This document shows positions 52,003 through 62,190 of a stretch of DNA of 64,000 bases, piece after piece. The stretch spans positions 80,219 to 144,218 of the forward strand of contig JADDOH010011226.1 in NCBI GenBank assembly GCA_016648135.1. The letters run 5' to 3'. The first letter of the stretch is position 1, and the number at the start of each line of letters is the position of its first letter. The notes under the pieces are model-generated. The model saw only the letters and a program-made list of their open reading frames with translations, searched no databases and was not told the origin of the DNA. The stretch comes from Agrypnia vestita. Its lineage: Eukaryota; Arthropoda; Insecta; Trichoptera; Phryganeidae. A program made the translations under genes and the position numbers.

Positions 52003-52100
52003 TGTGGAGACCTGCAATTGGCCATCTATATTGCATCAATGTTTTCTATGCTTTTTTTGTGCTGTTGGTCTTCCATAAACATTAAATAAATAAATATCTA
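52003..52100 (-). repeat. Dispersed repeat D
   Basis: Inverted copy of 16505-16625: TGTGGAGACCTGCAATTGGC, ATGTTTTCTATGC, GGTCTTCCATAAACATTAAA and (TAAA)n. Here the array at 51391 is attached to its 'GTGGAGACC' side. Confidence 0.8.
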
Positions 52101-52740
52101 ATATTATTTTTAATTTAATTTTTAGTTAATAATTGAAACACATAATAACAGGTGTTTGAAAAAGACAACATTAAATTGTTATAAAATAAATGATAATATA
52201 AGGAAATAACCGGTATTAATGCACTAATAGTAATAACACTAGCATTAATATCATAAATATTGATATATTATGTAATTAACCTATCTATATTTTACATTTG
52301 TTAACTGAATCGTTTAGATATTAAAAATTCGTTCAGAAAACAAGTACATACATTTTATTTACATAAGAAATGATATAGCTTGATGAGCACATAAATACAC
52401 CGACACCTGTATTCTATAGTTGGGTACTTAAACACCTGTAGTTGATAATTAATAATACGAGTATCTTCTCTATAATTTTCTATCACTGTGGACCCAGTAA
52501 AATCAAAAATATGATTTTCACACGGACACAATGATAAAATGGATTCCAGAAACATTTTGAATGTCATTATTATCATTCTGCATAAGCCCTTAATCATATT
52601 TCTAAATAAATATATGTTTTTATTTTTTTTATTTAATATTAAAACTACATTTAAATCATAATACATTTGTCTATTACAATCTACTTAGATACATTTTATT
52701 TTATTGCTTTGCCTCTCCAAAAATGAGACTTGCTCATGTG
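52101..52740. other. AT-rich sequence, nothing recognised
   Basis: A 103-residue minus-strand frame at 52355-52666 is low-complexity and unrecognised. Confidence 0.35.
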
Positions 52741-52749
52741 CTTGGTGAG

Positions 52750-53256
52750 GGGTTTACACTTTATTAGTTTATTTTGGATTTGGCTTATTTGTTCCTTAGC
52801 TATATGTCTTGTTATGCATTGTCAAATTGTATCGATCTAAAGTGTTGGTTTATTTTTTCTTTAATTGTTGTAAGTCATCGATTTTCTTAATATCTGTAGG
52901 TAGGTTATTGAAGTTTTTTATGCCCAAGTATATGTAGTTTTGTTGACACAGTTTGGTATTATATTTGGGATTTTAAAATTATTTTTGAATCTTAATGATG
53001 TGTTTTTTTCAAATTTAGCAGTTATGTTTTCTTTAATTAGTTGTATAATTGACGTTTTTTTGTCAACATTCTCTAATTTTGGAACTTGGAATTTAGAGAA
53101 AAGTAATTGTGTAGAGAAGGTTTTTCTTTTTTTTAATATTACTTTTATAATTGATCTTTGGATTACTTTCACTGTGTTTATGATGTTATTATACACCCCT
53201 CCCCATCCAATGATTCCATATTGGAGTAGTGCATGGACAGAAGCGTAATAAACCAA
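52750..53256 (-). pseudogene. Non-LTR reverse transcriptase fragment (family T)
   Basis: The minus-strand frame gives YYASVHALLQYGIIGWGGVY, NTVKVIQRSIIKVILKKRKT and LLFSKFQVPKLENV. It is the counterpart of the 26.1 kb fragment (LLQYGIISWGG). The C-terminal portion (about 52750-52920) continues in other frames. 5'-truncated. Confidence 0.85.
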
Positions 53257-53389
53257 TAAATATGTTATTAAGCTTCTAATAAAACAATAAATATGTTATT
53301 GAAAAGTACCCTTTTTAACGTTGGATTGCCGTTCAATTAGCCCTCGGTCAAGAGTTCCCGAGTGATAACAACTGAGGAATTAAAATCAA

Positions 53390-53545
53390 AATTGAATATT
53401 CGTGATGATATTTATTTTTCAATAAATATAGACGCACAGAGCTGACGTCAGTTCTGCTGACGAGAACACTAGTCATGCCGAAATTTCTGGACGGACGGTT
53501 GAACTCGGCGACAATAACCGCGCCCCATCTCGCGACGACCAAATG
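53390..53545. repeat. Repeat-like segment with a weak hammerhead-like candidate
   Basis: GTTCTGCTGACGAGAACACT then AGTCATGCCGAAATTTC at 53451-53487: CTGACGA and GAAA are at plausible spacing but the intervening bases pair poorly. The sequence around it (GACGCACAGAGCTGACG, GGACGGTTGAACTCGGCG) is GC-richer than its flanks. Confidence 0.3.
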
Positions 53546-54539
53546 AACGGAGGATTAAAAGAAATGATGAGGTCACATGTGCCACAGGGCACACATTATG
53601 TAATGACTGATGGCACACCCTAGTGTTATTAACAGCAGAAGGTGTAAAGCCTTAATATGCTGATGGGACACTGCGGGGGTCTTTCCGACGCCTGAACAAG
53701 AATGGACTTACGTCCCTAGTATCTACACGGTGACCATCATTTCGCTGAATGATTTTATTATAAATGATATATTTATGCTACTAGTTTTGATTCTCGTCGT
53801 GTTGCCGTTGTTTATGCTACGTGATGAGCTACATTAAAATGTATAATGTACCTACATGCGAGTAGCTTATGACAATATTTTTTTCATGTTTATTGCTATT
53901 TTCTCTATATAGAATGACACCTAGAATTTATTTTATTTTTTTATTGTATTTTATTTTCATTTATTGGTTTTCTTACAGCCATATAATTAATCAATCTTGA
54001 AAAAAAACAATAATTGATGTACAGAGTTTTGGGCCAATTACAAGAAAACACATACATACAATCGATAAAAAATAAGAAAAAACATGTCCAATAGTGAGTT
54101 TGTGTGAGTGTGTGTATTTGTGTGTTTATTTATTTATTTTGTTTTGAGAAAAGTTAACAGCAAAACAATCTTAAAATTTTTCCACTGAATTTAAAAATTT
54201 ACTTTAACATACATTAATAGCGAATGGAGAGGGTGGAGGGGAATGTGGGACGGGAGTAGAAGGGAAGATATAATGTACAAATTAGTTTGGGTGCGGTAGT
54301 GTAGATATTGTTTGTTTTATGTTTCTTATTGTTGCGTTGAAAATGTCAATGTGGTGATAGTTTGTGTTAAATGTTAAATGTTAAATTTACATTACAATAT
54401 TGTTGTTTTCCATTCATTAATTTCAGTTTTGAAAAATAGCAGCCTTAATCAAATATTTCTCGTAGGGTACCTCCGTAATTCTGATTGCTGGGACAGCTAT
54501 CTCTAGTCTTTCCAAATAATGTTGTCGTACTCTTTATGG
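53546..54539. other. AT-rich sequence, nothing firmly recognised
   Basis: Contains a short (GT)n tract near 54100-54125 and a purine-rich patch (GAGAGGGTGGAGGGGAATGT) near 54227. Confidence 0.4.
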
Positions 54540-54632
54540 GGGGGGGGGATAGCTGCAAGAAGCCAACAATAGAAAAGGATGGAAGGGTATGGAAGAGGCC
54601 TATATCCAGCAGTGGAGAGATGAAGGCTGAGT
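54540..54632 (+). pseudogene. Non-LTR reverse transcriptase, last codons
   Basis: Encodes LQEANNRKGWKGMEEAYIQQ then WRDEG and a stop, the terminal residues of the same LINE clade as 42985-43330. A G run (54539-54549) precedes it. Confidence 0.8.
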
Positions 54633-54719
54633 AAAAAGAAGACTCTTTCAGGTCTTCTTTATCCTAAATTTGATAGGTTTTATTAGCCTTGGTTGTTAAA
54701 TTGGCGTACATTTTTCGAA

Positions 54720-54850
54720 AGATTGGAAAATATTATGGTTGTGTTATGCAGTGTTGTGAATGCAGTATTGTACGGGTAAGTCTCAAAGCGGTAGACCTAA
54801 AATTTGGTAGTGGTTTATACTAATTTAACTAATATTCTGCTAAAAAATGT
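54720..54850 (+). mobile_element. PLE terminus, family 22k, motif disrupted
   Basis: AATATTATGGTTGTGTTATG, CAGTATTGTACGGGTAAGTC, GGTAGACCTAAAATTTGG and TAATTTAACTAATATTCTGC follow 22528-22670, but the 5' half of the hammerhead core is deleted. Confidence 0.65.
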
Positions 54851-56480
54851 ATTCTTCACAACTGCTTATCTTAATTTGTGACATTCGTACCCACTTACTC
54901 GTATATGAAAATTAGAATGAAAATTTAGCTTAGGTCGTCAACATTATTTTGCTTGATGTCTCTGTCTTCCTATGGCACCCATAGCAATGAATATAAAAAA
55001 TATTAATCGTTGACCCGCTATCCAGAATATATGTAAGTTTTTTACATATTTTTTAAATATAGATGCGAACGCGGAATACAATTCACATTAATAATCTCAT
55101 TGTTTTAATAAATTTAGCGCCTGTACTATGAAATATTAGACAAATTTAATTGGTCTGCATGAATCCACAATCGCTGGAACCACTAAACCAAGAAAATCCT
55201 CATTAAATGATGCAGTAATGAAGTTACGTAAATTAAATACTTTTTGATACCGAATTGTGTTCATGAATCAGGGCGATAGAGATGTATCTATCACTTAGAA
55301 AAATGAAATATTATTGCAATCCCCGTGTAGAAAAATGGGATATACTCTGTTATCCATCGACGCCTCTATTATCCGGTGCGCTGCAAGCAGATTATTCTCG
55401 CAGCTTTAACTCGCGGTATTCGCTAATCCGGATATATTACGATCTAGAGAGAATAGGGGATGACGCGCCAAGGGGCAGGAAGAGGAGGGCAGGGGGTGGA
55501 AGGACAGGGTAGGACAGATGTGTAGGGTTTGTCGGAAGCTGAGATTACTTGCGAGATGAATTTTTATTGGAATTTTGTACCTTCTCATATATACATACGA
55601 AGACAAAATTTATTTTATTCTGAAAATTCTGTTCAGTTTAGAGTAATAACCAGTAAGTCTGTGCTATTTTCAGCATGCGCAGGCTTTAAACTACGATAGC
55701 CAAAGATTAATGTAGAAATAGATTTTATCAATGCATAGATGTCGTAGTTATACTAAATGTTAACAAAAAAGACATCATACTTATTTCAATATTCTTCTCA
55801 AACATTTCGATGGTCCCTACGTACCTATAGTCGAATCTGCAAAAAATTGATTTCTGTTTTATTATTTTCAACCATCCGATTTACTCTGTATTTTTGGATA
55901 ATCTTAAAAAATGATCAATTTTTCTTTTAGTACATGCTTAATTTGACAGGTAATTTTTTTTTTATTAAAGTTTGTCCGAAAATATAGAGTAAATTGAATG
56001 TTTTAATAGAGTAAAACGATAAAAGAATTTTTCAGATTTGACAGCGTACGTAGGGACTATCGATTTATGTACACTTATCAATTTCAATTTTTGATATTAG
56101 TATTATATGAATGTATTATATTCCGACATTTTTTCGGAAGATTTGTGACTCTTCACCAAGACGTATGTTCTCTGTGAAAAATTATTTCCAAGCATTTTCA
56201 GAATCAAAACTCAAAACTTGACCCTGGTTCTTAATATATTCTTACATTATTATGGCACCCTCATATGTGGAATAGGTTCGAAAATATTTTAAGGGTTCAA
56301 CATCTAATAAGTTTTATATTAGGATCAATTTTGTTTATTTTATTTAAACCATTCCCAACATATCCAAAGCATTTTAGGCTGGCATTCAGTAGTTTGCACA
56401 GCGAGTACAAAAAATAAAGGGAACATTGCTGCCACTCTCGGATCTCCGCCAATCATGTCGCTCTCATTACTAATTTGATC
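54851..56480. other. Unassigned sequence with one GC-richer block
   Basis: At 55340-55560 the sequence has GGTGCGCTGCAAGCAGATTA, TCGCGGTATTCGCTAATCCG (a GGATTA Otx/Bicoid-type word) and a purine-rich run GGGGCAGGAAGAGGAGGGCA. No coding domain recognised. The remainder is AT-rich. Confidence 0.3.
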
Positions 56481-56482
56481 TA

Positions 56483-56545
56483 ACCTAACTTAACCTAACC
56501 TAACCTAAGCTAACTTAACCTAACCCAACCTACCTTAATCACGGG
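56483..56545 (-). repeat. Imperfect CCTAA telomere-like repeat
   Basis: AACCTAACTTAACCTAACCT, AACCTAAGCTAACTTAACCT and AACCCAACCTACCTTA: TTAGG repeats read on the minus strand, with variants. Compare 43560-43628, in the opposite orientation. Confidence 0.65.
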
Positions 56546-56645
56546 AACCGATGACTATGATATTTATGTAATGTATGAATATTATTTACTAATACATAAA
56601 ATGTAAGTTAACATCAATCATCTTTTATTTACAAAATAATAATAA

Positions 56646-56800
56646 TAGCTCGTAGCCCAGTGGGTATGACATTGGCTTCTGACACCGAGAGTACTGGGTT
56701 CGATTCCCGGCGAGGTCACTAGGATTTCCATGCATTTTTCAAGGAACAGTGAAATTTCGATATAACGAAGTTGAGGGCTTGTGTCTGTTAAACCTGAAAA
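56646..56800 (+). repeat. tRNA-derived SINE
   Basis: AGCTCGTAGCCCAGTGGGTA (A box) and GGGTTCGATTCCCGG (B box, close to the tRNA consensus) with GACACCGAGAGTACT between. The body continues to about 56800. Third member of the 24841/38753 family. Confidence 0.8.
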
Positions 56801-56819
56801 TATATTGAGTGATAAAGTA

Positions 56820-57010
56820 GGTTATCCGAATACTTATTATTAAGTTTATCTTGAATGATAGCTGCCATACTTCTCAGCTCAGCCTCAGCCTCTTCTTCAG
56901 CTGCAGGAGGAGTTGTAGAACCAATCAACCATTGCCCGAAGACTATGTTTAGCAAACGGATATTTGAGATGAAACTTTACCCTCTGTAATACGGAACAGT
57001 GCATGAGAAG
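56820..57010 (-). pseudogene. Coding-like remnant, family unknown
   Basis: On the minus strand one frame reads SVLQRVKFHLKYPFAKHSLR and AMVDWFYNSS, and an overlapping frame continues QWLIGSTTPPAAEEEAEAEL and RSMAAIIQDKLNNKYSDN. The clear Ala/Glu-rich, non-AT-biased composition across a single frame switch suggests a decayed gene or transposon. I do not recognise the protein. Confidence 0.35.
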
Positions 57011-58300
57011 GATTTCATAAAAAATACTGAAAACGCACGTTTCTTAAAAAATCATTTCTTTGCTCAATTTTATCATTTTAAAAATCATTCGATACTCAAT
57101 TTTCGGTTCTAGTGAAAATGGTTTTTTATAATGCGTCCTTGATGTAATTTTTTTTAAAATTGCTCTATAAATATAATCCATTATTATTATAAATAAAATA
57201 ACCCTTATTTACTCATGTGTATACAATTTTACAGAGTTTTATTTCACAAAAAAGTAGTTTTTCAAAACTATAGCAATGTAATATATTTCTTTATGTTGAC
57301 GAAATTATTACACTGATTTTTGCTATATATAATAATAATAAACTTATTTTGAAATTATTAGCAAATATTGGCTAAAAGTATTTTAAATTAAAGGATGTTC
57401 ATTTTCAAATATGAAATGTGAAGGGCCACAAAATCGAAGAGAATATTACCAATGCAGTTATCTCATCCTTATGCATACACCTCGTAAGCATATTAAGATT
57501 TGCTACATCATTCATTAAACTAAACCTGCAATTTTCTTCTTATTAAAATATCGATACGTCCATCAAAAGATTCAAATCGAACACAAACATAGTTCCAGTA
57601 ATCGACCTGGGTGCTCTCACTACTAAACAGTACGTACACGAGCTGTGGAGAATTTTGAGTAGGTCTTTGTGTTTATACCCAGTTAGATGATCACCGTTGC
57701 AGTCGACTTGAGGTTGACGTAGGGCTAGCACTTGTCTAGTCACCCGTTTTAATAACGGAATGACTCGAACGTTCTAGAAAGACCTTTATTAAATTCCTGT
57801 CAACCACGAGCTTAATATTGTACACTCATTTTATATCGACAGTTTGATGATGCTCGCGTACTACTAGAGCCGTAAACAAACTTCATATATTAGTGGGCTC
57901 CATACCGACATCTGTTTATTGACTTTGACAACTAATAATTAATAAATAATTATAACAATATTTAACAAATCAGCGATGATCAATCTGACAAAGATATGAG
58001 AAAACCGGTCGATTTTGAAAAGTTGAAATCGCTAGACAATGAAAATAAATAGGAAGAAGTAGAAATAGAGCATACTGGACGCCTTCGAGATGTAACGATG
58101 GAGTAGAATATCACCTATTCCAAGGACCGCGAGGTATAAAAATATGTGTCCTCCAAGAATCAGGATTCAAGAACTTTGAGACCACGCAGACAGGATATTA
58201 GTATACTTTTGTATGTATTTCCTGCCCTCCACTGAAAGCGTCAGGTTGCTGGCAGTCAACCACTGAATGATGAAGTGTATCCGCCAGATTGCCAGTTATT
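57011..58300. other. Unassigned sequence
   Basis: 57540-57900 has the moderate GC content and palindromic words (CGAACGTTCTAGAAAG) of an old element, perhaps an LTR. No boundaries or domains were found. Confidence 0.3.
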
Positions 58301-58309
58301 GGGAAAAGA

Positions 58310-58935
58310 CGGAACAGCTTAAGCAGCGATATTGCATTATATTTAAAGTGGTAAAGAAACGGTTCGACCGTTTCAAAGATGACCACACATCAGTGGAAAG
58401 TGGACCGCGTCCCAAAGGCCCTCATCCAAGTTGAGCCCAAAAGCCCTCAACTTAGATGAGGGCCTTTGAGACACTGTTTGGCTTGTTTTCGGCCTTGCCA
58501 AAACAATAATGTTCTTGACCAAGTATGGATTTTGGTTATGCAGGATTGTCGTATCACTGTTGAAGAACTTGCGAACGAGGTGGAGGTAAGCGTTAGATAT
58601 ATACATTCCATTTTAACCGATAAATTAGGCTTGAAAAGAATGTCTGAAAAATTTCCGTGTCGAAATGACGAAGCTGCTAACGATCGAGATTAATGAATCC
58701 ACCAATTTTTTGAATCTGATTTAGCCTTTCTTGACAAAACACAGCATTCCCCAGGTTCTTCTCTATTCCAGGATCCTCAGACTCCTTACTCTCACTGCAA
58801 GGCATAGTTAAAAATGCCAACGCGATGGCTCAGCTGAACATCATTCCAAAAGATTCATTCCAGAAGTTTTTCCAACAATAGCGGAACCGCTGGAAGAAAT
58901 GTGTATATACCAAGGAGACGAGCTTAGAGCAAGTA
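58310..58935 (+). pseudogene. Mariner-like transposase remnant
   Basis: Frames in order: FDRFKDDHTSVESGPRPKGP (equivalent of WFKRFKDGRxSVEDDPRSGRP, N-terminal), DCRITVEELANEVEVSVRYI and HSILTDKLGLKRMSEKFPCR (second HTH), then, after loss of the catalytic core, MAQLNIIPKDSFQKFFQQ and RNRWKKCVYTKETS (C-terminal). Those are hallmarks of Tc1/mariner, mariner subgroup. A short inverted duplication of CCCTCATCCAAGTTGAG disrupts the frame near 58419-58460, and the D,D(34)D region is deleted. Confidence 0.85.
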
Positions 58936-59089
58936 ATTTAAGTATTTATAAATGCGTTTCTGCCGACCAAAGGTTCGATATTTTTTAACACAGTAATAAA
59001 CCATCCTCACACTCGCTTTCCCATAAGTTTTCCTGCAATTACAGTTTATCGAGAATAAAATAAGAATACATGATGGATATAAATTAAAT

Positions 59090-59390
59090 TTCTTATTTTG
59101 CTTCTCATTTTTCTGCTTCATCAAGGACTGCGTCCTGTCATTGCTCGGAGCATGTTCCTGGGATACAGATGTCCAGCCATCTCGCCATCTTTTATGCGGT
59201 CTTTCTGGGAGTCTGGTACCTGACGGCAGTTTGTTCACTGCTACTCTCGCTACTCTCTCTGAACAAGCTCTCTCCGTATGATCTCTCCAGTAACGTCTTC
59301 TAGATCTTTCCCGTCGGACAATATCCTTCGCATTTCGGAATTCCTCACTCGGTCTCGGATTGTCAGTCCCGCAATGGGTCAGAGATTGAT
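59090..59390 (-). pseudogene. Non-LTR reverse transcriptase C-terminal fragment, family S
   Basis: Minus-strand frames include RDRVRNSEM, RRRYWRDHTERACSERVARV, AVNKLPSGTRLPERPHKRWR and DGWTSVSQEHAPSN. RPxKRWRD-W matches the fragment at 19560-19690. 5'-truncated and frameshifted. Confidence 0.75.
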
Positions 59391-59394
59391 TGCA

Positions 59395-59870
59395 TTAAAA
59401 TTAAATTGCTTTATAATTAAATATAAAAGGATGCACAAAGGCAATTTATAAATTTAACTATAACAAATAATTATTTAGCAAAATGGATTTACAAAATTAA
59501 TTCTGCTGAATGATACAAAAATCCAGGAAGAATGTCCGCGAGAACCCTCCCCTGTTCGCTAATAGATTTTTGCTATCTATCTCTCTAAGATTGTTTCTGC
59601 TAATGGAGACACGCGCCTTCCTCGTGGCAGTATATTATACAGCCTGACAAATATACAACCGGCTCCTGAGAGGGCTGCACTTCTCGCAAGACGGAAAATC
59701 AAGGGTGCACAAATTAAGGAGGGATGAAAGTGAAGATCTATCATACAGATATGGCCGTACAAAGAATCAGTCAACAAACGACAATTTTCAAGACTTAACA
59801 TTTGTATCTTGTATTTTATGTATGTTCTGAAGACACAATTACTGGATTTTGTCCATAGAAGGATAATTAT
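59395..59870. other. Unassigned sequence, possibly LINE-related
   Basis: 59540-59800 contains GGAGACACGCGCCTTCCTCG and TCCTGAGAGGGCTGCACTTC on the plus strand, GC-richer than its flanks; on the minus strand this may be LINE coding, but no landmark is convincing. Confidence 0.25.
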
Positions 59871-59879
59871 TAATGGAGA

Positions 59880-59960
59880 TAATAAATTATGGAAGCTTCA
59901 TAGAGACGAAGCTATTTAGAGCAGCTATTTAAAATACAGAGGTATCTTCACCAGCTAAGA
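59880..59960 (+). mobile_element. MITE family A, left-end fragment
   Basis: GAGATAATAAATTATGGAAG and CATAGAGACGAAGCTATTTA resemble the family end at 44453. Confidence 0.45.
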
Positions 59961-60050
59961 TATATTTGTATACTCAGTCATGCGAAGGACTATAGATGTA
60001 TCTAGCATAGTCACTATGAATATTTGAAAGAACACCGATTTAGAATATAT

Positions 60051-60302
60051 TATGGGGTATAAAAGCAATGGAAGCAATATCCAGAAAAAAATTTGAGTGC
60101 AGCCACCGAGGATTGCTAATTTAAAATTATTGAATTCAAGATTTTATGTATCTATTCTATCCTTTCATAATTATATATTCTGTAAATTTATAGGCTATAT
60201 TTTCTATAAAATCTCGAATTCAGTACATTATAAGTTAGCAATCCTCGATGGCTGCAAATATTTTTTTTTGATATTGTTGCCTTTGCTTTTATACCTCACA
60301 TA
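60051..60302. mobile_element. MITE family B, complete copy
   Basis: Left end TATGGGGTATAAAAGCAATG, right end TTGCTTTTATACCTCACATA. Inner arms GAGTGCAGCCACCGAGGATT and AATCCTCGATGGCTGCAAAT also pair. 252 bp, non-coding; the internal open frame is incidental. Confidence 0.8.
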
Positions 60303-60339
60303 TATACAACTTGCGAAAATTTGATAATGTCTGGATGTT

Positions 60340-60430
60340 CTTACGGTGGAATTTGGTGAATGTTGCATTGCGTAAAATGATCAATTGAGCCAGCTCATAC
60401 AAGTCATGAGCCCTGGGCCACGTTAAAAAT
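60340..60430 (+). mobile_element. MITE family A, right-end fragment
   Basis: AAATGATCAATTGAGCCAGC, AAGTCATGAGCCCTGGGCCA in family order; terminus lost. Confidence 0.4.
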
Positions 60431-61620
60431 ACTTTTTAATAGAAACTTTATTTAAATAGTATTCAAACCTTGAATTGTGTACCCTAAATACATACAATAC
60501 ATTGATGGAAAGAGTTGAAGAATGATGAAATGACGCATTTATAAAAATAAATTGACAATATTGAAAACCATTTGAAAATAATTCGATTCTTCACAGTAGA
60601 TCCATGTTAAATATTTAATTATCTGAAAATATTGCGTGGTTTTGATTATAGAGGCAAACCATAAATTTACTTGCAACCCTTCTGACACTATTTACATAAC
60701 CAATCCTCCCTCCATATTTCCAAAATTTTTGAAGCACTTCAGCTAAATACTGCATTTCTTAAAGCGTTCTTAACCTTACCATACAGATAAATAATAATAA
60801 TTGATTAATAAAGGAACTCACACTTTTTTTAGATTAAGAACCGTTGTCTCAACTTCCGCCAGACTCCTCATTAATATTTTCAAATGACTTCCGGCTACTA
60901 ATTAAGTTACTGTTTCAAACTAAGGCTACGATACTATTGTGGTCGTAAATGAGAGTATATAGTATTTAAAAAAATTGTAAGTAAATTATAATTTAAAATA
61001 CATAACAAACAAAACCTATTTGTATATAAGTATAGTAATGCTCACGCGCATACTAATTATTGTTGAGAAATAGTTTTGTTTTAATTTTAAGAATAAACGA
61101 TAACAAAATGAAAAGATAATTAAATTAATATTTTTATTTTTCATTTTCAATTTCAGCAAATTGGAAATTGCTAGAACGGTCTGGGATTGTTCACTGGATA
61201 CTGGAAGCATCGCGAAGCGACCATGAAAGAGATTGACGGGCTCACTGCGCACTAGTATTTGCGTTGTAGTGACAACATGAGAATTGAGGACCGGCGCGAT
61301 ATCATATATAAACAAGTAAAGAGTAAAACGAAATACGAGAGTACCTGCCGGCGAGCGAGAAGTTTTCAAGAGCGACCATAGACGTACGAATATGCAACAG
61401 ACGAGTAGCTATGAAGTGTTCCATAGATGAGTGATAATTAGTGTGAATTACGAAATTGGCGATAATTAAAGAACGGTGCTTCGATTAAATTCTTGTCCAA
61501 GGATTTAAGTAAGTAATAAAAACTTTAATTAGTTTCAAATGTCTCCTTTACCTACCACACCAAAATGTGTCAAGGAATGAAGTGGCCATGCACTTTCTGG
61601 AGTTACAATATTAAAAATTG
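60431..61620. other. AT-rich sequence, nothing firmly recognised
   Basis: A moderately GC-rich segment at 61160-61420 (GCACTAGTATTTGCGTTGTA, ACCGGCGCGATATCATATAT) carries a minus-strand frame with no recognised domain. Confidence 0.35.
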
Positions 61621-61639
61621 TAAGTAACTAGCCGACGCA

Positions 61640-61725
61640 ATGGGTGGTTAGTACCCCTTCCCACACTAATCCGAACCACTGCCCCACTACCATCCCATCC
61701 AATCCACATCCTGATAAACTTGCGT
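61640..61725 (-). repeat. C-rich (G-rich on minus strand) tract
   Basis: TACCCCTTCCCACACTAATC and CCACTGCCCCACTACCATCC: a strand-skewed tract with little G, mirror in composition of 32820-32992. Confidence 0.5.
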
Positions 61726-61779
61726 TATGCGTAAAAACTTCACATACAGATTCGCAATATGCCTGTTAAAATATTGTTA

Positions 61780-62190
61780 CTTGAACGTGACTAAGGGACG
61801 CAAATGAAACACTTAAGATTATTTAAAATTTTACTAAACACGCAAAGTCATTGGACTTAAATTTAATTGGAGCACTGTTATTTAATACACAATAAATGTT
61901 TGTAGAATATTTCACACAAATTCGCTAATTTTGTTCTACAATCTTCGTTGTACTTCTTACATCGCTATGTAGATCTACTCCGTTTCGCACTCTCGCCGAA
62001 TATCTAATTAACTAATAAACTCGCTCACCGTGCACGCGCTCGCCCTTTTATACAAAACATGTTGATTTCGCGATGCCTCGAGAACGTTCTACACATTTCT
62101 AGCAGTCTTTCCATATTTCCAGTAACCACGAGAATAGCCCAGTCGATTCCAGGTTCATGTGGACCGTTCGAGAAAATTCGATAGCGTGTA
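61780..62190 (-). mobile_element. Probable LTR remnant
   Basis: In the minus orientation TTGTATAAAAGGGCGAGCG (about 62041-62059) is a TATA-type promoter next to a GC-richer start region, and the surrounding sequence has LTR-like composition (TAGAACGTTCTCGAGGCATC). Ends are not identified and no coding part is seen. Confidence 0.4.

Noticed and set aside
53451..53487. A further hammerhead ribozyme
   Set aside because: CTGACGA and GAAA are present, but the bases between them do not form a stem II; kept only as a weak repeat annotation.
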